Of a DNA stretch of 64,000 nt, positions 23,735 to 32,518 are shown piece by piece. The notes below the pieces were generated by a model that was not told the origin of the DNA, ran no database searches, and saw only the letters and a program-made list of their open reading frames with translations. Position 1 is the first letter of the stretch; each line of letters starts with the position of its first letter. Source of the DNA: Mesorhizobium neociceri (lineage in GTDB: Bacteria > Pseudomonadota > Alphaproteobacteria > Rhizobiales > Rhizobiaceae); contig NZ_JACDTY010000020.1 of the NCBI RefSeq assembly GCF_013520985.1, forward strand, positions 34,329-98,328, read 5' to 3'. A program made the translations under genes and the position numbers.

Positions 23735-24777
23735 TGTTTAGTCCCGGCATTTGCTGGAGCGGATCAAGCTTGAAGCGCTCGGGCTGTGTGGCCCAACCTT
23801 GCAGATGAACTCATAGGGCGTGAGGCCTTTGAGGGTCTTGAGCCTGCGGCCGAAGTTGTAGGCCGAGATGAAGTCGGCGAGGTGCTGGCGGAGCTGGTCG
23901 TGGCTCTCGTAGTAGAAGCGCCTGACGGTCGCATCCTTGATGGTTCGGTTCATCCTCTCTACCTGGCCGTTGGTCCATGGGTGCCTCACCTTGGTCGTGC
24001 GGTGCTCGATGTCATTCCTGGCGCAGGTGAGCTCGAAGGCATGGGCCCAGACAGTCTCGCCATTATCGAGAGCCTCCTTGATGAGTGGCACGGCCGACCC
24101 GCCGGCGCCGGGCGTGGTGAACTGGATGCCGTTGTCGGTGAGCACGGTGTGGATCTTGTAGGGAACGGCCGCGATCAGGCGCAGCAGGAAACCCTTGGAG
24201 ACGGCCGTGGTGGCCTTCTCGTGCAGTTCGACGAAAGCGAACTTCGAGGTGCGATCGATGGCGACGAACATGTGCAGCTTGCCCTGTTCGGTGCGCACCT
24301 CGGCGACGTCGATGTGGAAGTAGCCGATCGGGTAGCTCTTGAACTTCTTCTTCGCCGGCTTGTCGCCTTCTACGTCCGGGAGCCGGCCGATGCCATGGCG
24401 TTGCAGACAGCGATGCAATGAAGACCGCGTCAGGTGCGGGATCGTTGGTTGTAGGGCATAGAGGCAGTCATCGAGCGGCAACAGCGTGTAGCACCGAAAG
24501 GCGACGATGACGGCCTCCTCCTCGGGCGAGAGCACCGTCGATCTCGGCTCTCTCGGACCGGTCGGCAGATCGGCGACCGAAGCTCGCCTCTTCCACTTCG
24601 CAACCGTCTTCTGGTTGATCCCGTAGCGTTTGGCCAGCGCCCTCAGGCTCTCTTGACTATGCTGTATCGCTCGACGGACCGCCTCTGTCGTCGTGGCGCT
24701 CCCGTGTAGAATTTGGCCCATAGTGCATCCCTTGATTCGGAGGATAAGGATGCCCCATCAAAGCTTGGGATCAAACA
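23735..24777 (-). mobile_element. Complete IS481-family insertion sequence with 6-bp target duplication
   Basis: The element is 1043 bp. The left end tgtttagtcccggcatttgc and the right end (minus strand) tgtttgatcccaagctttga form imperfect terminal inverted repeats with the TGT...ACA tips usual for IS481. The flanks are TCTAGG at 23729-23734 and TCTAGG at 24778-24783, a perfect direct 6-bp duplication. One transposase gene fills the element. The intact duplication and reading frame suggest a recent insertion. Confidence 0.92.
23738..24721 (-). CDS. IS481 family transposase
   Basis: A 327-residue DDE transposase. An N-terminal helix-turn-helix ('LRALAKRYGINQKTVAKWKR') precedes the integrase core with the catalytic Asp in 'YPIGYFHIDVAEVRTEQGKL', the second Asp in 'VLTDNGIQFTT' and the Glu in 'PWTNGQVERMNRTIKDATVR'. 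The length is standard for the family. The stop falls within the left terminal repeat, as is common. Confidence 0.95.
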   Translation of the reverse strand: MGQILHGSATTTEAVRRAIQHSQESLRALAKRYGINQKTVAKWKRRASVADLPTGPREPRSTVLSPEEEAVIVAFRCYTLLPLDDCLYALQPTIPHLTRSSLHRCLQRHGIGRLPDVEGDKPAKKKFKSYPIGYFHIDVAEVRTEQGKLHMFVAIDRTSKFAFVELHEKATTAVSKGFLLRLIAAVPYKIHTVLTDNGIQFTTPGAGGSAVPLIKEALDNGETVWAHAFELTCARNDIEHRTTKVRHPWTNGQVERMNRTIKDATVRRFYYESHDQLRQHLADFISAYNFGRRLKTLKGLTPYEFICKVGPHSPSASSLIRSSKCRD

Positions 24778-24778
24778 T

Positions 24779-26296
24779 CTAGGGTTGCTCATATGCTGCG
24801 AGTGCCTTGGCGACGCCGGCAATGACGTGCTCAACATCGCTCGCGTGTTCGAAGGCGATTCCGGTTTGCGCAAACTCCAGTGGCGAATAATCAGGCGCTA
24901 TCCGCTTGACCTCTGCCATGATGCGCTGGGCTTCTCCGAGATCGCCGAGTTGAGCGTGGCACGCCGCCAGCCTTGTCAGCCGCCAGGGGGTCTTCAAGGG
25001 GAGCTTGGACATGCTGACGAGCGCGGCCTTGTAGTCTCCAACCGAGTATAGCGCGATGGCGCGATCGGCGTGGTACCAGTCTGGATGGATTGGGTTGATC
25101 CGTATTGCGCCGTCAAATGCCGCAAGAGCCTCAAGAGGCCTGCCTCGCATCGTGAGTAAGTATCCCATTTGCGCGATTGTGTCGGCGTCATATGGGTTTA
25201 GCTGAAGTGAGCGTTGAAGGTGATGTTCAGCCGCTTCGAACCGGCGGGCAAAGAGGAAAGCCTGGGCGAGTACGCGATGACAGCGTGGCTCTTCCGGCGC
25301 CAAGGTCACCGCACACTCCGCGCGGTCGATCACTGAACCAAGCAACGCCGGGGATGCCTCGGCACAGCCACCGATAAGGAGATCGGCGAGCGCGATGTAA
25401 GAATGCGCCAAGGCATAGGTCGGGTCCTTTTCGACCGCAGCCTGGAAAAGACCGCGCGCGGCCTCATTGTCATCATCGCCGTAACCGCGCAGCCGGACCA
25501 GTCCACGCAGGAAAAGCTCGTATGCGGCCAGGCTGTCGGGAGGTTTTGGGGTTGCTTGCTTGACACCTGCGTCGTCGAGCCGAGCGACCAGCCGGTTCAC
25601 CACACGGTGGGCGATTTCTTCCTGCATGTCGAAGATCTCGCCGCCGGACGCGGAAAAGGTTTCGCTCCAGAGGACTCCACCCGTCGAAGCAATAATGAGA
25701 CTGACGGTGACCCGCATGCCGTCTGCGCGGGTCGTCGCCCTGCCGCGGACCAGATAGGTTGCGCCAAGGCTGTCGCCAATGGCACGCCAATCGGAAGCGG
25801 AACCCGAGACAAATTCAAATCCGGAATTGCGTGCCAGCACGACGACCGTTCCGAAGCGAGCCAACGCATTGACAATGTCCTCGGCGAAACCGTCGATCAA
25901 AGGGGTGTCTTCCGGCGCACCTTCATTGCTGAAACGCAGCACCGCAACACTCGGATATCCAGAGCACTCTTGCTTTGGCGCCTCGAGAAGAGAGAGGATG
26001 TAGCCGCGTTTGGCGACCGTGCGGATAATGGTTTGGCTTTCGTCGTGCAGCGCCTTTCGCAACTCCCTGACCGCCTGCGTCAGTGAGTCCTCGGTCACAA
26101 AGACATCGGGCCACACCGCGGACATCAGTTCCGACTTGGTCGCGACGCGCCCGACATTCCTGCTGAGATAGGTCAGCAGGTCAAACGCCTTGGAGCGCAG
26201 AGCAACAGGTTTGCCGTCGCACAGCAGCAAACCGCGGGCAAGATCAAGCTCGCAACTGCCAAGTGCCAGTACGTGCCCTGGGTTTTCTCGCGACAT
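24779..26296 (-). CDS. CadC/OmpR-type winged-helix regulator with adenylate-cyclase-like and TPR C-terminus
   Basis: About 505 residues. The N-terminal trans-reg-C domain ('CDGKPVALRSKAFDLLTYLS', 'LTQAVRELRKALHD', 'IRTVAKRGYIL') binds DNA. A central region ('PSVAVLRFSNEGAPEDTPLIDGFAEDIVNAL') resembles the TolB-like amino-terminal domain often fused to such regulators, and the C-terminal half contains TPR helices ('ALAHSYIALADLLIGG', 'DTIAQMGYLLTMRGRPLEAL'). No transmembrane segment is seen. The ATG at 26296 is used; an in-frame TTG lies at 26347. The small gene upstream overlaps it, suggesting coupling. Its TAG stop lies in the IS target site and survives the insertion. Confidence 0.82.
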   Translation of the reverse strand: MSRENPGHVLALGSCELDLARGLLLCDGKPVALRSKAFDLLTYLSRNVGRVATKSELMSAVWPDVFVTEDSLTQAVRELRKALHDESQTIIRTVAKRGYILSLLEAPKQECSGYPSVAVLRFSNEGAPEDTPLIDGFAEDIVNALARFGTVVVLARNSGFEFVSGSASDWRAIGDSLGATYLVRGRATTRADGMRVTVSLIIASTGGVLWSETFSASGGEIFDMQEEIAHRVVNRLVARLDDAGVKQATPKPPDSLAAYELFLRGLVRLRGYGDDDNEAARGLFQAAVEKDPTYALAHSYIALADLLIGGCAEASPALLGSVIDRAECAVTLAPEEPRCHRVLAQAFLFARRFEAAEHHLQRSLQLNPYDADTIAQMGYLLTMRGRPLEALAAFDGAIRINPIHPDWYHADRAIALYSVGDYKAALVSMSKLPLKTPWRLTRLAACHAQLGDLGEAQRIMAEVKRIAPDYSPLEFAQTGIAFEHASDVEHVIAGVAKALAAYEQP

Positions 26297-26549
26297 TGAA
26301 TGCCGATCTGACCAGCTCGACCAAACGCTGCCTGATTGGGGTCTCAATCGGCGCGGACGTCAAGGGATCAGGAGAATTTGATCCGACTTCACCTTGGCTG
26401 GAGGTCATGCGCCTCTCCACGGCGATGATCTCGAGCATTTCGAACATTGTTCCAGGCATGGGCGCACAAGGGGACCCAGCCATGACGCTGGATGCAAATT
26501 CCAGGAGTTCCTGCCGGGCGGCTTGGCGCGTGTTCTCATTCGGTGACAT
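26244..26549 (-). CDS. Small hypothetical protein upstream of the CadC-like regulator
   Basis: A 101-residue frame starting MSPNENTRQAARQELLEFAS, preceded by a strong GGAGGAGG ribosome site, which is the main reason to believe it. The sequence is polar, with no recognised domain or signal ('FEMLEIIAVERRMTSSQGEV'). It overlaps the start of the regulator gene by 53 bp in another frame, so it could serve to couple translation or act as a small partner. Function unknown. Confidence 0.5.
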   Translation of the reverse strand: MSPNENTRQAARQELLEFASSVMAGSPCAPMPGTMFEMLEIIAVERRMTSSQGEVGSNSPDPLTSAPIETPIRQRLVELVRSAFNVARKPRARTGTWQLRA

Positions 26550-26743
26550 GGTCGACCTCCTCCAGTTCGCCCTTGAGAACAATGAAGCCAAAGGACTGGC
26601 GCGTACCGGAAGATTTCTGAAATTCTGCTGAATCTTTCTGTCGATCCATATGTCGAGCACAGGGGACAGGAAGCGCCGGCTGCGGAGCTAGAGCCATTTC
26701 AGGAAACGGTTCTTCCGTCCGCAATTGCGTCAAGCAGGGTTTG

Positions 26744-29377
26744 TCAGCTCGCCGCCAGCCATTTGCGTGACTGGGCGAATGTCTTGAAGGCTTTTGCGTC
26801 CATCGGGTAGCCGAAAAGGAAGCCTTGCAGGATATCGCAGCCCAGCTCTTTCAGGATCTGCGCGTGCTCCATCGTCTCAACGCCCTCGGCGATCACTTCG
26901 ATACCAAGCGACTTGCCGATGTCGATGATGGACGACACCAGCTGCCGCTGCGCGGTTGAGCTGGTGATGGGTGTGACCAGCTGGCGATCGATCTTGAGGC
27001 GACGCGGCCGCAACTTCAAGAGCGAGACGATCGAGGCATGCCCGGTGCCGAAATCGTCGATCTCGATGTCGATGCCGAGCTCCTTGATGTGTTCGATGTT
27101 CCAGCTGACCAGTTCGTCGTTTTCGTCGAGGAAAATCGACTCCACCAGTTCGAACGACACGGTTCCTTGCCTGATGGGAAGCTTGCGCAAACCCTTGATC
27201 AGGTCCCTGTCTTCCAGGCGCCTGGCGGAAACGTTGACCGACACGCGCGGGATGTTGAGGTGGCTGTGCGACCAACGCTCGAAATTATCAAGCGCCTGCT
27301 CCAGGACAGTGCGGTCGATAAGCGCCACGACATTGAGTTCTTCAGCCACCTTGATGTAGGCGTCGGGGGTCAGCATGCCGCGTTGTGGATGATCCCAACG
27401 CGACAGCGCCTCGACGCCGACGATCTCCAGCGTCTTGGCGTCGAACTGCGGCTGGTAGTAGACGACGAACTCGTTCCGCTCGAGACCGCCCAGAATTTCG
27501 TCGGCGGTTTGCTTGGTCCGCACGATCTCGCTCTGCAGCTCTTCGTTGAAAAACTCGTAACGGTTGCGGCCACGGCCTTTCGCCCGATACAGCGCGAGAT
27601 CGGCATTGACGAGCAGCTGCTTGGCATCGACGCCGCTGTTGGCCGCAATGCCGATGCTTACGCCGAACCGGCACTGGTGACCCAGATAGTCGATCGGCTG
27701 GCGCATCGCATCGATGATGTGGTCGGCAAGCGCGGCAAGCTCCTTGTCGTCGCGTTCATGGCTCAGCACGAAAAACTCGTCGCCGCCGATGCGCGCAACG
27801 AAATCGGCCGGACCGACGCTGGCCTTGATGACTTTCGAAGCATGCACCAGCAGTGCATCGCCCGCCGCATGGCCGAGCGTGTCGTTGATCTGCTTGAAGC
27901 GGTCAAGGTCGAGATGCAGCAATGCTGCGCGGCCCTCGGCTTCGCGGTTTTCGGCTAGCATCTCGTCCAGATACCGACGGTTGGGCAGACCGGTCAGCGA
28001 ATCGTGCAGCGCGACATGCTCGATGCGGGCCTTGGCCATGTTCAGTTCGGCATTTTTCGATTCTGAAAGGCGACGTTCGCGCACGAGATTCTCGTTGAGC
28101 AGCACGTCCCAGGTCACGTCCCATTCAGCGCCGATCATTTTTGATCCGCCGTTGATGTCCTGGAAGAAACTGGCGCGTGTGCGGACATGGCGAATGGTGC
28201 CATCTGGGCGCAGGAGCCGATACTGCGAAGAGTAGGGGCCCTGTGTCGCGGCAGCCGAATCGAAGTCCGCTTTCGCCCGCTCGAAGTCTTCAGGGTGGAT
28301 CGACAGCGCCCAGTCGTTGTAGCCGCGGGTCTTTCCGTCGGCGGGTTTGCCATAGATTTCGTTGATGCGGTCGTCCCATACGAGCTCGTTGCTGACGATG
28401 TCGTGCTCCCACACGCCTATCCCTGAGGCTTCCAATGCCAGCTCCAGCCGCCGGGACAGGCGCCTCAACTCGGCGTCATTTTTCTGTCGCTCACCGAAAA
28501 GACGTCCTGCCACGAGGATCGGCAGCACCACCAGCGCGCCGGCGAGCGCCATGAGCGTCCGCAGCAGCCACTCATTTTTCGGACCGGTCGGCCAGCCGCC
28601 CTTCGGTATGGCCGAAATTTGCCAGGAGCCTGAAGGCAGTTGCACCTCTGCCGTCACTGGATTGCTGGCCACGACATTGTCGCCGCCGAAGAACAGTTCG
28701 CCACCGCCCCCAAGCGCATCCTTGCCGATGAGCGCGACATCGATGTCGAGCTCAGGGTCGGTCAGTCCGCTCGCGCTGTAGAGCCGATCGATATCGATCA
28801 CGGCCGAGACAATCCCCCAAAACCGGTCGCCGCCACCCGCCGTCGGCACGAAGACGGGGATGCGGCCGATGAAACCTCGCCCGCCTTGTGCCAATTTGAC
28901 CGGCCCGGCGAGCACCAGCGCGCGCTGGTCACGAGCGCGAAGCGCAGCCATGCGTTGCGCCTCGGTCTTGCGGTAGTCCAGACCGATGGCTTTCTCATTG
29001 CCTTCCAGCGGGTATATCAGCGTGATGACGAGATCGGGCGCGCCGGCGATATCGCGCAGTTGCGATTTTTGCTCGAACAAATTACGGGCGAGCGCCGCAA
29101 ATCTCTGCTGGCCCATATAGGGCTCGGTAACGACCGCTGAAACGAGACCCTGAACCAGCTGGAGATTGCCGGTTATGTTGCCTTCGAGCTTGGCACGTAT
29201 GATGTTGACCTTGGCCAGGACGTCAGCGCGCGCGAGCTGATCGGAGACCTCTCTGTTCCTCTGGTCGGCAACCAGGGCACAGACGAGAAGCACAACAAAG
29301 GCAATCGCCGCCGGCAAGTTGGCGGAAGAAAAAATGGCCCGTTTCAACCGGCCGGGATTGAACCTCGCTCCTGCCAA
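26744..29377 (-). CDS. CHASE-PAS-GGDEF-EAL cyclic-di-GMP enzyme
   Basis: An 877-residue membrane protein. TM1 is 'LPAAIAFVVLLVCALVA', followed by a periplasmic CHASE-like sensor (about 40-285), TM2 'LMALAGALVVLPILVAG', a PAS domain (about 320-450, 'EASGIGVWEHDIVSNELVWD'), a GGDEF domain with 'RIGGDEFFVLSHE' and an EAL domain with 'EALSRWDHP', 'IEIDDFGTGHAS' and 'IAEGVETMEH'. Both catalytic motifs are complete, so it may make or degrade c-di-GMP. The inhibitory I-site RxxD upstream of GGDEF reads GPAD, so product inhibition of the cyclase is probably lost. Start codon TTG at 29377; a later TTG at 29344 is possible. Confidence 0.92.
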   Translation of the reverse strand: MAGARFNPGRLKRAIFSSANLPAAIAFVVLLVCALVADQRNREVSDQLARADVLAKVNIIRAKLEGNITGNLQLVQGLVSAVVTEPYMGQQRFAALARNLFEQKSQLRDIAGAPDLVITLIYPLEGNEKAIGLDYRKTEAQRMAALRARDQRALVLAGPVKLAQGGRGFIGRIPVFVPTAGGGDRFWGIVSAVIDIDRLYSASGLTDPELDIDVALIGKDALGGGGELFFGGDNVVASNPVTAEVQLPSGSWQISAIPKGGWPTGPKNEWLLRTLMALAGALVVLPILVAGRLFGERQKNDAELRRLSRRLELALEASGIGVWEHDIVSNELVWDDRINEIYGKPADGKTRGYNDWALSIHPEDFERAKADFDSAAATQGPYSSQYRLLRPDGTIRHVRTRASFFQDINGGSKMIGAEWDVTWDVLLNENLVRERRLSESKNAELNMAKARIEHVALHDSLTGLPNRRYLDEMLAENREAEGRAALLHLDLDRFKQINDTLGHAAGDALLVHASKVIKASVGPADFVARIGGDEFFVLSHERDDKELAALADHIIDAMRQPIDYLGHQCRFGVSIGIAANSGVDAKQLLVNADLALYRAKGRGRNRYEFFNEELQSEIVRTKQTADEILGGLERNEFVVYYQPQFDAKTLEIVGVEALSRWDHPQRGMLTPDAYIKVAEELNVVALIDRTVLEQALDNFERWSHSHLNIPRVSVNVSARRLEDRDLIKGLRKLPIRQGTVSFELVESIFLDENDELVSWNIEHIKELGIDIEIDDFGTGHASIVSLLKLRPRRLKIDRQLVTPITSSTAQRQLVSSIIDIGKSLGIEVIAEGVETMEHAQILKELGCDILQGFLFGYPMDAKAFKTFAQSRKWLAAS

Positions 29378-29647
29378 TTCGATTTGGGTACCTTTCCAGT
29401 AGTCCGTTCGCCGACCATAGTAGCTAAAGTTTAAATTTGAACTTCAAGACGGTCCTGAGACTATACGTCGAGATCTTGGTTGTCAGCATAGGGGGCGAAA
29501 GCTGAGTGCCATGCGACGAAAACAAAGGTCCAGAGCGGTTTCCTGAACAATGAATTGCGCAAGCAGCATCGGGCGGCCGCTCGCAACTTTCACATCTGAA
29601 GTCGCAAAAAGCCGCCTGATCTTGCTGCGCAGGGCCCGTCCGGGAGC

Positions 29648-30541
29648 TTATTTTCCCGCCATCTGATCGGCCAGCGCCTGCGCCTGGGCGAGCAGCGCCG
29701 GGAAGGCCGGATCTCCCGGCAGATGCTGGCCCATGCAGGCGCGATAGTCGCTATCGCCCTTGTCCCAGGCGGCATTGGAGGACTCGAACGCTTTTTCGTC
29801 TTTGAGGTCCGAAGCCTGGTAGGCCTCCTGGAATTTCTGCGCGGCGGCATCCGCAGCAGCCCAGACGGCGTCGCAGGCGGGGATCTTGGGAACGGCAGGG
29901 GCCGCCGGCGCCGCTGTGATCATGACGCTGTTGCCTTTGACGAGCGTAACGATGACTTCCTGCTCGTAGATCGGTCCGACGTCCTGCGTCCAGCCGCCGA
30001 GCCGTGCGAAGGCAATGTCGGCGCCCTCAGGCCTCTTCAGCGGAAGGTCGAGCGTTCCCTCAAAGGCGGCGTCGCTGTTGATCGCCTGGGTATAGAAAGC
30101 ATCGAGCTTCAGCGCCTCATCGATGCTGGCGGGCAGTTTGAAACTCTCGTCGGTCTCGGCGGCTTTGGCCTGGAGCCAGCGCTCCAGCAGCCCTCGCGTC
30201 GTTGCCACCAGGCTGGGGCCGTCGTCGCCTTTGGTGTATCGCAGCCCATCGAGCATGCCGTAGCCGATGTCGGAGTCGCTGAGGCTTTTGATATTGATCG
30301 TGCCGGTTGCCGGAAAATCCTTGACCGCCAGCGGGCCGATGATGCCGGCAAGACGTTGTTGCAGGTCGGCCAGCGCCTTCTCGTTCTGGGCGTCGATCGT
30401 TTCGGTTGCCGTGTTCGCGTCGTTCAGCGCCGCGATGGCCGCAATCGCCTTGTCACGCGCGGCGATATAGTCATCCTCCGGCGAGGCCGCGAACGCCACG
30501 CTGGTCGCCAGCGCGAACAGAAACGTCCAGACCATCCGCAC
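29648..30541 (-). CDS. Secreted hypothetical protein
   Basis: A 297-residue protein with a signal peptide (MRMVWTFLFALATSVAFAAS). The mature part begins with a helical, Ala-rich stretch ('AARDKAIAAIAALNDAN') and has a Cys pair near the C-terminus ('PACDAVWAAADAAAQKFQEA' and 'DYRACMGQHLPGDP'). I do not recognise the family. It is the only gene between the GGDEF-EAL gene and the acyl-CoA synthetase, all leftward. Confidence 0.72.
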   Translation of the reverse strand: MRMVWTFLFALATSVAFAASPEDDYIAARDKAIAAIAALNDANTATETIDAQNEKALADLQQRLAGIIGPLAVKDFPATGTINIKSLSDSDIGYGMLDGLRYTKGDDGPSLVATTRGLLERWLQAKAAETDESFKLPASIDEALKLDAFYTQAINSDAAFEGTLDLPLKRPEGADIAFARLGGWTQDVGPIYEQEVIVTLVKGNSVMITAAPAAPAVPKIPACDAVWAAADAAAQKFQEAYQASDLKDEKAFESSNAAWDKGDSDYRACMGQHLPGDPAFPALLAQAQALADQMAGK

Positions 30542-30655
30542 GACGCAGCCCCCCTCATTGATGATCGACAGGCTCGAGAGTCTCCGGGGACTTCGCGGCT
30601 ATTGCGTGGCGGAAATCAACGAGATGCGGTTTTCGACGCTTGAAGATCGAAGGCC

Positions 30656-32317
30656 TCAGCCTGTCTTGCGCTTCTCCACCTCGGCCTTCCTCAGCAGAAA
30701 ACGCTGGATCTTGCCGCTCGGCGTCTTCGGCAGTTCGGTGACAAACTCGACCTCGCGCGGGTAGGCGTGCGCCGAGAGACGCTTCTTCACATGCTGGGCG
30801 AGCTCTTCGGCGAGCTCCGGGTTGCCCTTGTAGGCTGGCGCCAGCACCACGAAGGCCTTGACTATTTCGGTGCGCTGCGGATCCGGCACGCCGACCACCG
30901 CCGCCTCGTTGACCGCCGGATGCTCGATCAGCGCGCTTTCAACGTCGAACGGGCCGATGCGATAGCCGGCCGAGGTGATGACGTCGTCGGCGCGACCAAT
31001 GAAAGACACCGAGCCGTCCTGCTCGTACTCCACCGTGTCGCCGGTGCGATAATAGCCGCCCGCGATGGCCGGCGTCTGCGCCTGGTGATAGCCATCGAAC
31101 CAGCGCAGCGGCGACTTCGCGATGTCGACTGCGAGGATGCCGGGCTGGTTGGGACCGAGTTCATTGCCGGCCTCGTCGAGCACGACCATGCGGTAGCCGG
31201 GCATGGCAAAGCCGGCCGAGCCCGCGCGCACGACATGCGCCAGGCCATGATGGTTGTTCACCATCATGCCGTTCTCGGTCTGACCGTAATGATCGTGGAT
31301 GGGCGCGGCGAGATTTGCGTCGAACCAGCGGATCACTTCCGGATTGAGCGGCTCGCCGGCGCTGCTCACCACGCGCAGCCTGCCTTTTACACGAGCGGCC
31401 GCCTGTGGCCCTTCCGCCATCAGCAGGCGATAGGCGGTGGGCGAGCCGGCAAGGCTGGTGACGCCGAGCCGCTCGATGATGTCGTAGGTACTTTTGGCGT
31501 TGAAGGCGCCCTCATAGAAGGTGGTGGCGATGCCGAGCTGCAACGGACCGGTGATGGCGTAATAGAGGCCGTAGGCCCAGCCGGGGTCGGCGATGTTCCA
31601 GAAGACATCGTCGGGCAGCAGTCCGATCGCCTCGCGCATATAGGCGCCGAAGGCCATCAGGGCGCGCAGCGGCACCGGCACGCCCTTGGGCAGGCCTGTC
31701 GTGCCGGACGTCGACATCATCATGAACAGGTCGTCGCCCTTGCGCATCACCGGCTGGCAGTCGGGCGAGGCCGCGGCAAGCGCGGCGCGAAAATCGATGT
31801 CGCCTTGAGGCAGAGCCTCGCCGGGGCCAAGAATGGTCGCGATTTGCGCCGGTGTTTCGACCTCGTCGAGCTTGCCGCGATTGGTCGGGTTGGTCACCAC
31901 GATCTTGGCGCCGCTATAGCCGAGACGGTGCTCGATGGCCTTCGGGCCGAAGGCGGTGAACAACGGCTGGTAGACCGCGCCGATGCGCCATGTGCCGAGG
32001 ATCAGCGCCACCAATTCGGGGATGCGCGGCAGCATGCCGGCGACGACATCGCCGGCACCGACGCCGGCGGCCTTGAGCACATTGGCGGCGCGGCCCGACA
32101 TGTCGGCGAGATCGTCGAAACTGAACTCGCGCAATTCGCCGCTGGCCGAGATGGCGCGCAGCGCCAGCCGGTTTTCACCGGTATAGCGGCCGCAGCATTC
32201 GACATAGGCATTGATGCTGGTTGTAGGGTTACCATGCAACCGGGCCATCTCATCTTCGATGCGGAATTGCGCGAAGGCGTCGTCGTAACGCGGCAGATCG
32301 GCCGGCGTCTCGGTCAT
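30656..32317 (-). CDS. AMP-forming acyl-CoA synthetase (acetyl-CoA synthetase-like)
   Basis: A 553-residue ANL enzyme. 'MMMSTSGTTGLPKGVPVPLR' is the P-loop, 'IHDHYGQTENGMM' motif A5, 'GYYRTGDTVEYEQDGSVSFI' A7, 'GRADDVITSAGYRIGPFDVE' A8 and 'LPKTPSGKIQRFLL' the catalytic-Lys motif. The size and the 'GYRIGPFDVES' segment place it with acetate/propionate or medium-chain fatty acid CoA ligases rather than aryl ligases. A GGAGG ribosome site precedes the ATG at 32317; open frame upstream of it is not coding. Divergent from the radical SAM gene. Confidence 0.9.
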   Translation of the reverse strand: MTETPADLPRYDDAFAQFRIEDEMARLHGNPTTSINAYVECCGRYTGENRLALRAISASGELREFSFDDLADMSGRAANVLKAAGVGAGDVVAGMLPRIPELVALILGTWRIGAVYQPLFTAFGPKAIEHRLGYSGAKIVVTNPTNRGKLDEVETPAQIATILGPGEALPQGDIDFRAALAAASPDCQPVMRKGDDLFMMMSTSGTTGLPKGVPVPLRALMAFGAYMREAIGLLPDDVFWNIADPGWAYGLYYAITGPLQLGIATTFYEGAFNAKSTYDIIERLGVTSLAGSPTAYRLLMAEGPQAAARVKGRLRVVSSAGEPLNPEVIRWFDANLAAPIHDHYGQTENGMMVNNHHGLAHVVRAGSAGFAMPGYRMVVLDEAGNELGPNQPGILAVDIAKSPLRWFDGYHQAQTPAIAGGYYRTGDTVEYEQDGSVSFIGRADDVITSAGYRIGPFDVESALIEHPAVNEAAVVGVPDPQRTEIVKAFVVLAPAYKGNPELAEELAQHVKKRLSAHAYPREVEFVTELPKTPSGKIQRFLLRKAEVEKRKTG

Positions 32318-32518
32318 GGCAGTCCTCCCTTGCCGCCGCTCCATCTCCCCATGGTGCAGCCGGCGGCAGAATGCCTCAAATCGATGCTCTGGTCGATTGC
32401 GGCGAAAGTCGATGGGGCGGGAATGCGACGGAGAACAAGTCTGCGACAACCACCGCCCATTGACCTCACCGGCCATACGCTTGATAGCTCGCCCAAATTG
32501 CTGCCCTCCGAGACCCCG

